NCBI RefSeq assembly: GCF_024438035.1
Contig: NZ_JANFQF010000012.1
Span: forward strand, 1 to 64,000
Source: Rhodococcus tibetensis
Lineage (GTDB): Bacteria > Actinomycetota > Actinomycetes > Mycobacteriales > Mycobacteriaceae
Length of the DNA: 64,000 nt
Direction: 5' to 3'
The notes beneath the pieces are model-generated. The model did no database searches. It was not told the origin of the DNA and saw nothing but the letters and a program-made list of their open reading frames with translations. The translations under genes were made by a program, and so were the position numbers. Shown piece after piece: positions 43,433 to 50,993 of the stretch (positions are counted from its first letter, which is position 1; each line of letters starts with the position of its first letter).

Positions 43433-43566
43433 TTACACGAAGCCGATCTCGTGGTCCTTGAGCCTTCGGTGATGCGCTGGTCATCCTCGCCGAGCTGACG
43501 GATCGACGCATTCCACACCGACTCCTCGGCACCATTTACCAAACGCGGATTTTCGGGGATACGCAT
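43433..43566 (-). pseudogene. Frameshifted, truncated NERD-domain gene
   Basis: From a minus-strand ATG at 43566 the frame reads MRIPENPRLVNGAEESVWN, ASIRQLGEDDQRI. A shift of frame then gives RLKDHEIGFV before a TAA at 43433-43435. NGxEExVW near the start and LKDHEIDFVV at the start of the nuclease core are typical of NERD-domain proteins. The catalytic remainder is missing. The shift plus truncation make it a clear wreck beside the restriction-modification genes. Confidence 0.6.
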
Positions 43567-43652
43567 CACCATGCCGATACCTTCGCACGGAGGGTTGGGG
43601 TCGGCGCGGAGATTCCCGGCTGACATCCACAGTCGGTAGTAGCTTTGCGGCT

Positions 43653-44066
43653 ATGAGCATCTCATGGCAGGACCCTGACGCTGTTTCGTCGATGCTCGAC
43701 GACTGGGAGACGTGGGCGATAGTTGGACTGTCCGGCAACCCGGACCGGACGGCGTACCGCATCGCTCAGACGCTGCGGGAACGGGGCAAACGCATCGTTC
43801 CCATCCACCCTTCCGCGCCGACGGTGCTGGGCGAGCAGGGGTACCCAACTCTTGCGGACGTGCCGTTCCCCATCGATGTCGTCGACGTGTTCCGTCAGTC
43901 CGACGCTGCGGGGGAATTCGCCGACCAAGCCGTCCAGGTGGGGGCGAAGGGCGTGTGGTTCCAGCTCGGCGTCATCGACGAAGAAGCGTTCCGACGCACG
44001 ACCGATAAGGGACTGGCCATGGTGATGGATACTTGCCCGGCAATCGAGTGGAACAAGCGGAGCTGA
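43653..44066 (+). CDS. CoA-binding protein (YccU-like)
   Basis: 137 residues with a Rossmann-like CoA-binding domain: WAIVGLSGNPDRTAYRIAQT, RGKRIVPIHPSAPTVLGEQG, VDVVDVFRQSDAAGEFADQA and VWFQLGVIDEEAF. It binds CoA in homologues; the role is unknown. TAGCTT (43640-43645) is 7 bases before the ATG and no ribosome site exists, so it is probably leaderless. It marks the return to core genome after the island. Confidence 0.88.
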   Translation: MSISWQDPDAVSSMLDDWETWAIVGLSGNPDRTAYRIAQTLRERGKRIVPIHPSAPTVLGEQGYPTLADVPFPIDVVDVFRQSDAAGEFADQAVQVGAKGVWFQLGVIDEEAFRRTTDKGLAMVMDTCPAIEWNKRS

Positions 44067-44189
44067 CTGGCCGATCCCGATGTAGGGCCAGTCGGACAGT
44101 TTCGAGCGTATGACTACCCTGGACCGAAACCGTGCAAATCGGACAGCGATCCGGCACGGCGCCCGGTCGTCAAACGGAAGGTTCTACCC

Positions 44190-44879
44190 ATGGCCATCGA
44201 CTACACCCGTCGTCCCTCCACTCCGGCCGCACCGCAGGGCGGTGTCAGCCTGAGCAAGGTGACGCTGTCGAAGGCCGCACCGTCGGTCAGCCTCACCAAG
44301 TCGGGTGAGCGGCAGGGCGCGATGCGGGTCAACCTCAACTGGTCGACTGGCGTGGCGCCGCAACCGAAGAAGACCGGCTTCTTCGCGAAGCTCGCGGCGG
44401 CCGCCGGCGGGAACACTGGTATTGATTTGGACCTCGGCTGCCTCTACGAACTCGCCGACGGATCGAAGGGCGTGGTCCAGGCACTCGGTAACACGTTCGG
44501 TTCGCTGCAGGACGCCCCGTTCATCAAGCTCGACGCCGACGACCGCACCGGCACCGTGACCGGGGGCGAGAACATGCACATCAACCTCGACCGACCGGAG
44601 ATGTTCAAGCGCATCCTCATCTTCGCAATGATCTACGACGGCGCACCCAACTGGGCCGCGGTGGACGGCGTCGTCACCCTCTACCCCACGAGCGGACCCG
44701 AGGTTGAGGTTCGCCTCGACTCCTCGAACAGCTCCGCTCGCATCTGCGCCATCGCGATGCTGCAAAACACCGGCCAGGGCATCACCGTCACCCGCGAGGT
44801 GAAGTACATCGAAGGCAGCCAGGCCGATCTCGACAAGGCCTACAGCTGGGGCATGAAGTGGGCGGCGGGCCGCAAGTAG
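44190..44879 (+). CDS. TerD/TerA-type tellurite-resistance/stress protein
   Basis: 229 residues: N-terminal linker (SLSKVTLSKAAPSVSLTKSG), then the TerD beta-sandwich with MRVNLNWSTG, GIDLDLGCLYELADGSKGVV, DDRTGTVTGGENMHINL and ILIFAMIYDGAPNWAAVDGVV. The Asp-rich loops (IDLDLG, DDRTG) match the calcium-binding sites of the family. Ter proteins act in stress and phage-exclusion-linked surface or DNA-associated complexes. It is single, with GGAAGG before the ATG. A second TerD protein lies at 50994-53051. Confidence 0.88.
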   Translation: MAIDYTRRPSTPAAPQGGVSLSKVTLSKAAPSVSLTKSGERQGAMRVNLNWSTGVAPQPKKTGFFAKLAAAAGGNTGIDLDLGCLYELADGSKGVVQALGNTFGSLQDAPFIKLDADDRTGTVTGGENMHINLDRPEMFKRILIFAMIYDGAPNWAAVDGVVTLYPTSGPEVEVRLDSSNSSARICAIAMLQNTGQGITVTREVKYIEGSQADLDKAYSWGMKWAAGRK

Positions 44880-44938
44880 CAGCGCGGGCTGTGTGGCTTC
44901 GGATCGAATGTCACGCTCCCCCGCGCTAACGTCGGAGC

Positions 44939-45349
44939 ATGTTCAGTACTGAGATCGAGGTGCGCACCGGCGCCGAGCCGGTGGTGCACGACCTGACCCG
45001 TGAGATCGAGAAGTTCCTCGCCTCGGCCGGCGCAGGCGATGGCCTGCTGCATGTGTGGGTACCGCACGCCACGGCGGGACTCGTCGTCATCGAAACCGGC
45101 GCGGGAAGCGACGACGACCTCCTGCGGGCAATCGACGACGTGCTGCCCCGCGACGACCGGTGGAGGCACCGCCACGGCAGCCACGGACACGGCCGCGACC
45201 ACGTGCTGCCGGCGTTCCTGCCGCCCTACGCGTCAGTTCCCGTCGTCGATGGCACCGTCACGACGGGGACGTGGCAATCCGTGTGCCTCGTCGACACCAA
45301 CGTCGACAACCCAGTGCGCCGCGTCCGCTTCAGCTTCCTCGCCGGGTGA
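44939..45349 (+). CDS. YjbQ family (UPF0047) protein
   Basis: 136 residues: HDLTREIEKFLASAGAGDGL, VPHATAGLVVIETGAGSDDD, then the His-rich HRHGSHGHGRDHVLPAFLPP and GTWQSVCLVDTNVDNPVRRV. The three conserved histidine/Asn sites of YjbQ are present. Some members show thiamine-phosphate synthase activity, but the role is unsettled. TAACGT lies 6 bases before the ATG, so it is probably leaderless. It is convergent with the TetR gene. Confidence 0.88.
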   Translation: MFSTEIEVRTGAEPVVHDLTREIEKFLASAGAGDGLLHVWVPHATAGLVVIETGAGSDDDLLRAIDDVLPRDDRWRHRHGSHGHGRDHVLPAFLPPYASVPVVDGTVTTGTWQSVCLVDTNVDNPVRRVRFSFLAG

Positions 45350-45374
45350 GCTGACGCGTGCGACGATCTGTCAA

Positions 45375-46010
45375 TCAGGCCTGCGCGAGTGTCCGTGCCA
45401 CGGAATAGATTTCGGGGAGAATTGCCGTCTCGTCGGTGGATGAACGATCCACCCATGTTTCCAGTGCCGCCCGCAGTACGGCGATCGACACATCGACTGC
45501 CAGTCGAATCTGCAGTTCGGAACACTCAAATCGCTTCGACACCGCGTCGACCAGAGCCGCGGTCCGCCCCACGCTCGCACGTGCCAACACGGCACGCAGC
45601 GTCGGCTCCTTTTTGATCATCCGGTTCACCCGCAACAATCGCTGAGATGCGATCGACGAACTGTCCGAGTAAGTCGTGAGTGCCGCAGCGAAGGACGTTT
45701 CCAGCGAGAGCCTGGGTGAGACGTCGGAATCGAGCCGATCGAGCCCGGCGGCGAGGATCGCCTCGAAGGCCCAGTGATCCCGGAGCGCGGCTTCTTCCTT
45801 GGTGGCGAAGTATCGAAAAAAGGTTCGCTGAGACACTCCCGCTGCCTGCGCGATCTCACCGACCGTCGTGGCCTCGACACCCTTGCGCTCGAACAGGGTG
45901 AGTGCGGCCTCGCTGATCTCCACGCTCGTCTGCACACGGCGGCGCTCCCGCAGCCCGAGCGGGCCGGCAGGCAGGTCAGGCGACAGGGCGAATGTTTCGA
46001 GTTGGTTCAT
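45375..46010 (-). CDS. TetR family transcriptional regulator
   Basis: 211 residues: N-terminal HTH (VQTSVEISEAALTLFERKG, EATTVGEIAQAAGVSQRTFF, RYFATKEEAAL) and a helical ligand domain. The ATG at 46010 follows GAGGG; an upstream ATG at 46043 adds 11 residues. It is divergent from the CarD-like gene, and the intervening promoter holds a palindrome, so the CarD paralogue is its likely target. The inducer is unknown. Confidence 0.9.
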   Translation of the reverse strand: MNQLETFALSPDLPAGPLGLRERRRVQTSVEISEAALTLFERKGVEATTVGEIAQAAGVSQRTFFRYFATKEEAALRDHWAFEAILAAGLDRLDSDVSPRLSLETSFAAALTTYSDSSSIASQRLLRVNRMIKKEPTLRAVLARASVGRTAALVDAVSKRFECSELQIRLAVDVSIAVLRAALETWVDRSSTDETAILPEIYSVARTLAQA

Positions 46011-46070
46011 CAGCGGCCCTCGCAATCGGTTAGGGGCACCCACCGGTCATCGTTCCCACATGGTCACCGG

Positions 46071-46098
46071 TTGTCAACATGGCAGTGTGTGCCATAAT
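46071..46098 (+). promoter_or_regulatory. Promoter of the CarD-like gene with a palindromic operator in its spacer
   Basis: TTGTCA (46071-46076), a 16-base spacer and CATAAT (46093-46098) form a near-consensus promoter 21 bases before the CarD-like ATG. ATGGCA-GTGTG-TGCCAT (46079-46095) fills the spacer, so a bound repressor would block polymerase. On the other strand TTGACA at 46077-46072 could be the -35 box of the TetR gene, allowing control of both. Confidence 0.65.
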
Positions 46099-46119
46099 GT
46101 CAGGGAAGGGTGGTAGTCA

Positions 46120-46617
46120 ATGAATCTCAATATCGGTGAAATTTTCCTGTACCCGCACCATGGGTCCGTGACGGTAACGAAGCTCACGACCCGGATGTTC
46201 AACGATCTACCCACTGCATACGTGCAGTTCGAAGTCGCTCAGAATGGGCTGTCGATCGAGATTCCGGTGGCGAAAGCCGAAGCGATCGGTGTGCGCAACG
46301 CCATCAATCTCGACGAGGTCGGTCGCGTTTTCGACATCCTGCAGGGTCCGACGATCGACGACCCGTCCAACTGGTCCAGGCGATTCAAGGCCAACCAGGA
46401 GAAGATCACCGTCGGTGGAATCTTCACGGTGAGTGAAGTGATCCGCGATCTGATGACGCGTGCGCAGGCCAAGCCGCTCTCGGCCGGAGAAAAGCGCCAG
46501 CTCGAGCACGCAATGCAGCTCGTCATCTCCGAGCTCGTCCTCGCCATGAAGACCAGCCCCGAGGTGACTCGACGCCGTATCGAATCGATCTACGAAACCA
46601 CCGCCGTCGCTGTCTAG
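46120..46617 (+). CDS. CarD/CdnL family RNA polymerase-binding protein (paralogue)
   Basis: 165 residues with the CarD layout: N-terminal RNA-polymerase interaction domain (LNIGEIFLYPHHGSVTVTKL, IEIPVAKAEAIGVRNAINL) and a helical DNA-binding domain (NWSRRFKANQEKITVGGIFT, EVIRDLMTRAQAKPLSAGEK). It keeps the Trp of the NWSRR(F/Y)KAN segment. CarD proteins stabilise the open promoter complex; the usual essential copy is embedded elsewhere beside ispD, so this separately regulated one is probably a second, conditional CarD. A good hairpin follows. Confidence 0.88.
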   Translation: MNLNIGEIFLYPHHGSVTVTKLTTRMFNDLPTAYVQFEVAQNGLSIEIPVAKAEAIGVRNAINLDEVGRVFDILQGPTIDDPSNWSRRFKANQEKITVGGIFTVSEVIRDLMTRAQAKPLSAGEKRQLEHAMQLVISELVLAMKTSPEVTRRRIESIYETTAVAV

Positions 46618-46658
46618 TTCCGCGGTTCGTGTTACGTAGTCACCCAGCGTGTTGCCAT

Positions 46659-46694
46659 CGGCAGCAGCCCGGACGAAAGTCCGGACTGCTGCCG
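46659..46694. terminator. Hairpin terminator with GAAA loop after the CarD-like gene
   Basis: CGGCAGCAGCCCGGAC (46659-46674) pairs with 46679-46694 with one mismatch around a GAAA loop, followed by a short T-containing run (TTGTCGTTG). It lies between convergent genes. Confidence 0.85.
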
Positions 46695-46760
46695 TTGTCG
46701 TTGAGCCGCAACCACTTCCGCTCCTCATGACGGTGGAACTCGCGACGGCGGTAGTCGTGT

Positions 46761-47639
46761 TCAGCTACTACCGAACAGGCTTCCCAACGACCCGGTTCCC
46801 GAGCCAGCCCCGTAAGTAATCACCACTGACGGGACGGCGTCGACACCGGCAGCACTGATCGTCCCGTCGGGTGCGTAGGAGGAACCACCACCACCTCCGC
46901 CGCCACCGAAGTTCTCGGCACCGCCGCCACCGCCGAACCAGCCGCCGCCTCCCCCGCCACCGGTCCCGGATCCCGCTCCGCCGACTCCGCCAAAGCCCGG
47001 AGATCCGTCGGGGTTGTCACCACCGTTGCCGCCGGCACCACCTGCGTCGGCCTGACCGCCACCGCCGGCTCCTCCCCCGCCACCGGCCTGGCCTGCGGGC
47101 GCATTGGGGACGAGGTTGCCGCCGCCACCGATGTAGATGCCTCCGGCGCCGCCACCACCCGAGGCGACGATCTGCCTATCTGCCAGCCCACCCGTTGCCG
47201 TCCGGACATCGGATGCACCGCCTCCCCCACCCGCGCCCGACCCACCGGCTCCGCCGCCGTTGAACCCGGCCGCACCCGTGCCGTCGCCACCACTGCCGCC
47301 GACGAGCACATACAGCGCGTCGCCGGGCGCGACGGTGAGCGAGCGCGACGCGACTGCACCGAGGCCCCCGAGAACGGAACCTACATTTCCACCGCGAGCA
47401 CCCGTCGCGGTCACGCCCAGGCTGGTAATGCCCTCGGGAACCGTGAAGGACTGAGCATCGCCGGTGAACGTGAAGGTGCACGTCACCGCAGTGCCCGACC
47501 CCGGAACGCATCCCGCCGGCAACGCCGGGGTGGCAACGGCGACACTGGGCGCGAGCAGCGCCGATGCGCCGACCACGGCCAGCCCGCACACCCCGCTCGT
47601 GTACCAGCCGGGTCGTGTTGTCGTGTGCTGATTTGTCAT
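46761..47639 (-). CDS. Secreted glycine-rich repetitive protein
   Basis: 292 residues. A signal peptide (GLAVVGASALLAPSVAVATP, cleavage expected near residue 37) leads into a beta-type domain (AVTCTFTFTGDAQSFTVPEG) and then about 170 residues of Gly-rich runs such as GGAGGSGAGGGGGASD and GSGTGGGGGGGWFGGGGGAE. The start of the mature part resembles the Gly-rich adhesin-like modules that begin FTFTG..Q.FTVP. It is probably exported to the envelope or outside. The ATG at 47639 follows GGGGGAGA. Its function is not known. Confidence 0.78.
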   Translation of the reverse strand: MTNQHTTTRPGWYTSGVCGLAVVGASALLAPSVAVATPALPAGCVPGSGTAVTCTFTFTGDAQSFTVPEGITSLGVTATGARGGNVGSVLGGLGAVASRSLTVAPGDALYVLVGGSGGDGTGAAGFNGGGAGGSGAGGGGGASDVRTATGGLADRQIVASGGGGAGGIYIGGGGNLVPNAPAGQAGGGGGAGGGGQADAGGAGGNGGDNPDGSPGFGGVGGAGSGTGGGGGGGWFGGGGGAENFGGGGGGGGSSYAPDGTISAAGVDAVPSVVITYGAGSGTGSLGSLFGSS

Positions 47640-47859
47640 GCCAGTCTCCCCCGTCGCAGTCTGAACTCCGTCGATCATCGTGGTTCGGAGCATCCCACAG
47701 CCCCCGGTGTCCCGCGGCGGATCGAGCGATCAGGAAAAGCCTGAACACCCGCTAAACGGGACCCGGCTGTTCACGACCGGTCTGCAACGGCTAAGAAGGA
47801 GTGATAGAGCGTTTTCCTTTCGGATCCCAAGAGCTGTTTTCTAGTGCGAGGTAAAGCAG

Positions 47860-48858
47860 ATGAATGGTGCGGCGGCCATCGGTGATGGCATCTTCCAGAT
47901 ACCTGTCCCTATTACGGACAACCCCCTCGGTCACACACTCGTCTACGCGATGGAATCCCCGGGTGGACTGATCCTCGTCGACGCCGGCTGGGACGACGAC
48001 AACGCCTGGGCCGGGCTCACCTCCGGACTGGAGGAGATCGGCCACTCCGTGAAGGAAGTGGAGGGCGTCGTCCTCACCCACTTCCATCCCGACCACACCG
48101 GACTGTGCGGGCGCGTGCGCGAGGCGTCGGGTGCGTGGATCGCAATGCACGAATCCGATCACGAATTGTTCGCGCACATGTCTTCGGGTGCCAGCGAGGA
48201 GTGGCTGGAGTTTCAACGCCTCAACATGGTGCGTGCCGGCGCTGGCGCGGACGAGATAGCGGCGTTCGAGCAGGCGGCAACCACCGAACCGCCCACGGGT
48301 CCGAGTTCGGCTCCCGACCGCGTTCTCGTCGACGACGAACTGATCGCGCTCACCGGCCGCGGACTGCGCGCCGTCTACACCCCGGGCCACACGCCTGGAC
48401 ACGTCTGCTTCTATCTCGAAGACGCCGACGTCATGTTCACCGGCGACCACGTGCTGCAGAAGACGACCCCGCATGTCGGAAACTTCGTCTACCCCCTCGA
48501 AGAGCGTGATGCGCTCGCCGAGTTCTTCGACTCGCTGCGCCGCGTGCAGACCATGGAGATCACCCGCGGTCTCGGGGCCCACGGCATTCCCATCGACAAT
48601 GTGGCGGGTCGCGCGGGCGAGCTGATCCAACACCATGAGGAACGGCTCGACCACCTCTACAACGCGTTCGGCGACGAGCAGCTCAGCGTGTGGGATGTGG
48701 CCGCGCGGATGAAGTGGTACAAGCCATGGGCCGACATCTCGCCGATGGGCAAGCACATGGCGCTCTCCGAGGGCGCGGCACACCTGCGGCACCTGGTCGC
48801 CCGCGGCCTCGTCGCGCAGGTTCCGGGCAGCGATCCCGCCCTCTTCGCGCGCATCTGA
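47860..48858 (+). CDS. MBL-fold metallo-hydrolase
   Basis: 332 residues. The metal site LTHFHPDHTG gives the HxHxDH motif near residue 75, HTPGHVCFYLEDADVMFTGD the next His/Asp pair, and the C-terminal part includes YKPWADISPMGKHMALSEGA, which is winged-helix-like as in glyoxalase-II-like or lactonase-like members. The substrate is unknown. The start ATG lies after a GAGGTAAAG region. It ends just before a terminator shared with dinB. Confidence 0.85.
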   Translation: MNGAAAIGDGIFQIPVPITDNPLGHTLVYAMESPGGLILVDAGWDDDNAWAGLTSGLEEIGHSVKEVEGVVLTHFHPDHTGLCGRVREASGAWIAMHESDHELFAHMSSGASEEWLEFQRLNMVRAGAGADEIAAFEQAATTEPPTGPSSAPDRVLVDDELIALTGRGLRAVYTPGHTPGHVCFYLEDADVMFTGDHVLQKTTPHVGNFVYPLEERDALAEFFDSLRRVQTMEITRGLGAHGIPIDNVAGRAGELIQHHEERLDHLYNAFGDEQLSVWDVAARMKWYKPWADISPMGKHMALSEGAAHLRHLVARGLVAQVPGSDPALFARI

Positions 48859-48864
48859 TCCGCT

Positions 48865-48904
48865 GTGAGTGCGAAAGTACGCTCCACCGTACTTTCGCAC
48901 TCAC
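48865..48904. terminator. Perfect 17-bp hairpin, bidirectional
   Basis: GTGAGTGCGAAAGTACG pairs exactly with 48888-48904 across a 6-base loop. It overlaps the stop region of dinB and follows the MBL gene by 6 bases, serving both convergent genes. Confidence 0.85.
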
Positions 48905-49944
48905 CTGGGCGGAGTCATCTCCAACCGCACGCCGAGGAGACGCACTTCGCGGTCGTGGTCGAACCGGTCGATCAGGGCTGCGGCGGCGTCGCAGATGACG
49001 TCCACGTCGAAGGTCGGTTCGGGCAGCGCTTTGCTGGTAGTGCGGGTGATGAACGGCGCGTAGCGTACCTTCAGCGCGACGCGCACGGCCGGACGATTCT
49101 CTGCCACAATGTCTTCCCGCACCCGCACGGCGAGCCGGCGGATTTCGTCGGTGACGGCTGACCAGTCGTCGAGGTTCTGCTGAAACGTCGTCTCGCGACT
49201 GTGGGAGCGGGCGACCCACGGATCGGCGGTCACCGGCGAACGGTCGATGCCCCGGCCGATCCTGCCGTACCACGGGCCCATCGTCGGCCCGAACGTTGCC
49301 GCGAGGTCCTCGTCCGCGGCCGCCGCCAACTCAGTCACCGTGTTCATTCCTAGGGCGGCAAGCTTTTTGGACGTCTTACTGCCTATTCCCCACAGCGAGC
49401 GGGTGTCCCGCTCCCCCATGACGGGGAACCAATTCGCCCCCGTCAGGCGGAAAATGCCCTGCGGCTTCCCGAATCCGGTCGCGATCTTGGCACGTAACTT
49501 GTTGTCGCCGATCCCCACCGAGCAATGCAACCCGGTGGCTTCGAGCACCGCCGCCTGAATAGCCCGGGCGAATGCTTCGGGATCCTCGGTTTCCACACCG
49601 AGAAATGCTTCGTCCCAGCCCATCACCTCCACCACGGCGTCCATCTTCCGCAACGTGTCCATCACCACCGCGGACACCTCGGTGTAGGCCTCGGCGTCGA
49701 CGGGCAGAAACACCGCGTCGGGGATCTTGCGGGCCGCGGTCCGCAGCGGCATCCCGGACCCCACCCCGAACTCGCGGGCCTCGTACGACGCCGTCGACAC
49801 CACTCCGCGTTCGGTGGGGTCACCGCGTCCACCGACCACCACGGGCTTACCCCGAAGCTCGGGGCGGCGCAGCACCTCGACTGCAGCGATGAACTGGTCG
49901 AGATCGACATGCAGCACCCACCTGCGATGCGGCGGTGCGGTCAT
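48901..49944 (-). CDS. dinB: DNA polymerase IV (Y family)
   Basis: 347 residues, typical DinB length. Catalytic metal ligands appear in VLHVDLDQFIAAVE and VMGWDEAFLGVE, the steric loop area in RGVVSTASYEAREFGVGSGM, and the helix-hairpin-helix thumb in LWGIGSKTSKKLAALGMNTV. It performs translesion synthesis. The ATG at 49944 is used; an upstream ATG adds 11 residues. No SOS box was recognised upstream and no clamp-binding QL(S/D)LF motif is evident at the C-terminus, so it may work differently from the main DinB. Confidence 0.9.
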   Translation of the reverse strand: MTAPPHRRWVLHVDLDQFIAAVEVLRRPELRGKPVVVGGRGDPTERGVVSTASYEAREFGVGSGMPLRTAARKIPDAVFLPVDAEAYTEVSAVVMDTLRKMDAVVEVMGWDEAFLGVETEDPEAFARAIQAAVLEATGLHCSVGIGDNKLRAKIATGFGKPQGIFRLTGANWFPVMGERDTRSLWGIGSKTSKKLAALGMNTVTELAAAADEDLAATFGPTMGPWYGRIGRGIDRSPVTADPWVARSHSRETTFQQNLDDWSAVTDEIRRLAVRVREDIVAENRPAVRVALKVRYAPFITRTTSKALPEPTFDVDVICDAAAALIDRFDHDREVRLLGVRLEMTPPR

Positions 49945-50100
49945 GGAATCAGTGTGCCGGAATTGACGGAGCCGCACCTTGAAACTATCGGGTTCGACGA
50001 CGCAGAAGGCTACTGGACGGAGTCAGGGATAGACTTTTCTTCGATCCCTCGCACGGGCGACGTGTGGCAGGGCACCCACGGGCGTCAGTCGAGCGAAGGG

Positions 50101-50937
50101 ATGCCGTGCATGTTGAGTCGGCTGAGAAATAGCGGCATGAGAACCCTCGCAGCGAGCGTCCTGTGCGTTTTTTCTGTAGCGATGACAGTCGGCTGCTCCG
50201 CCGATGACACGCCGACGCCGCCCGGCGGAGGGCGCGCGCCCGCGTCACTCGTAGGCGCAGCGGCGAATGACGCATTCGGGGCAGAGGTGCTCACGCTGTC
50301 GGTAGGGGCCGAGAGCACGGATGCGCGTTGGGCTGGCGAAGGCCTCATCGCCCTATCCGAGGGTCAATTCCGGTTCGAGGTCGGTGAGACGCAACCGCAT
50401 GCAGAGTTCGAGGTCGGGACGGTGGTCGGGCTCGGTGGAGAAGGCGCCGAAAACACGGTGAGCGAGACTGTCGGTGGATCCATCGGTGGCGCCGGACAGC
50501 GCTGTTGGATGAACCCTCACGCGCCGGTTGGCTACTTCACCGACACCATAAGTGTCGAAGAAGCGCTGCGGGTCACCGGAGCAGTCGTCGAGAGCATGCG
50601 CGGCGAAATCAAGCAGGCCCGGATGATCGATCCAGCAATCGATTCCTTCGAGGTCGAACTCATGCCCTCGGCCGCAGAGCCGGAGGATGAGTTCGTGGAC
50701 ACACCACTCCGGGTCTGGGGGGATCGTTGGATTCTTGGACGATTGGGTGGCCCGATTGCCGTCGAGCTGACCGACGAGGGTGCGCTACGTTCACTCGAGT
50801 TCGAGTTTGGGCCCTACGAACCCTATTCCTTGTTGGGGCAGCAGCATTCGGTCGACCACGTAAGCATCAGCGCTAGGTTTGCGCCGGCCGACACTGCACT
50901 CGTCCTCGATCCACCGGCCTGCCAAGCGATCGAGTGA
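50101..50937 (+). CDS. Putative lipoprotein of unknown function
   Basis: 278 residues. The N-terminus has basic residues, a hydrophobic stretch (LAASVLCVFSVAMTVGC) and a lipobox ending in Cys, then a Pro-rich linker (ADDTPTPPGGGRAPAS). The body has no recognised domain; it contains EGQFRFEVGETQPHAEFEVG, DSFEVELMPSAAEPEDEF and an acidic C-terminal half, probably a beta-rich fold. It should be exported and lipid-anchored. Several ATGs occur (50101, 50110, 50137); GAAGGG precedes the first. Confidence 0.72.
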   Translation: MPCMLSRLRNSGMRTLAASVLCVFSVAMTVGCSADDTPTPPGGGRAPASLVGAAANDAFGAEVLTLSVGAESTDARWAGEGLIALSEGQFRFEVGETQPHAEFEVGTVVGLGGEGAENTVSETVGGSIGGAGQRCWMNPHAPVGYFTDTISVEEALRVTGAVVESMRGEIKQARMIDPAIDSFEVELMPSAAEPEDEFVDTPLRVWGDRWILGRLGGPIAVELTDEGALRSLEFEFGPYEPYSLLGQQHSVDHVSISARFAPADTALVLDPPACQAIE

Positions 50938-50993
50938 TCGATTTCCTCGCAGAAGTCAGCGATCATCGACGCCGGACTGGCAGAATCACTCCG

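Noticed and set aside
48901-49944. SOS-regulated dinB
   Set aside because: No LexA-like box was found in the short upstream region, so SOS control is not supported by the sequence.
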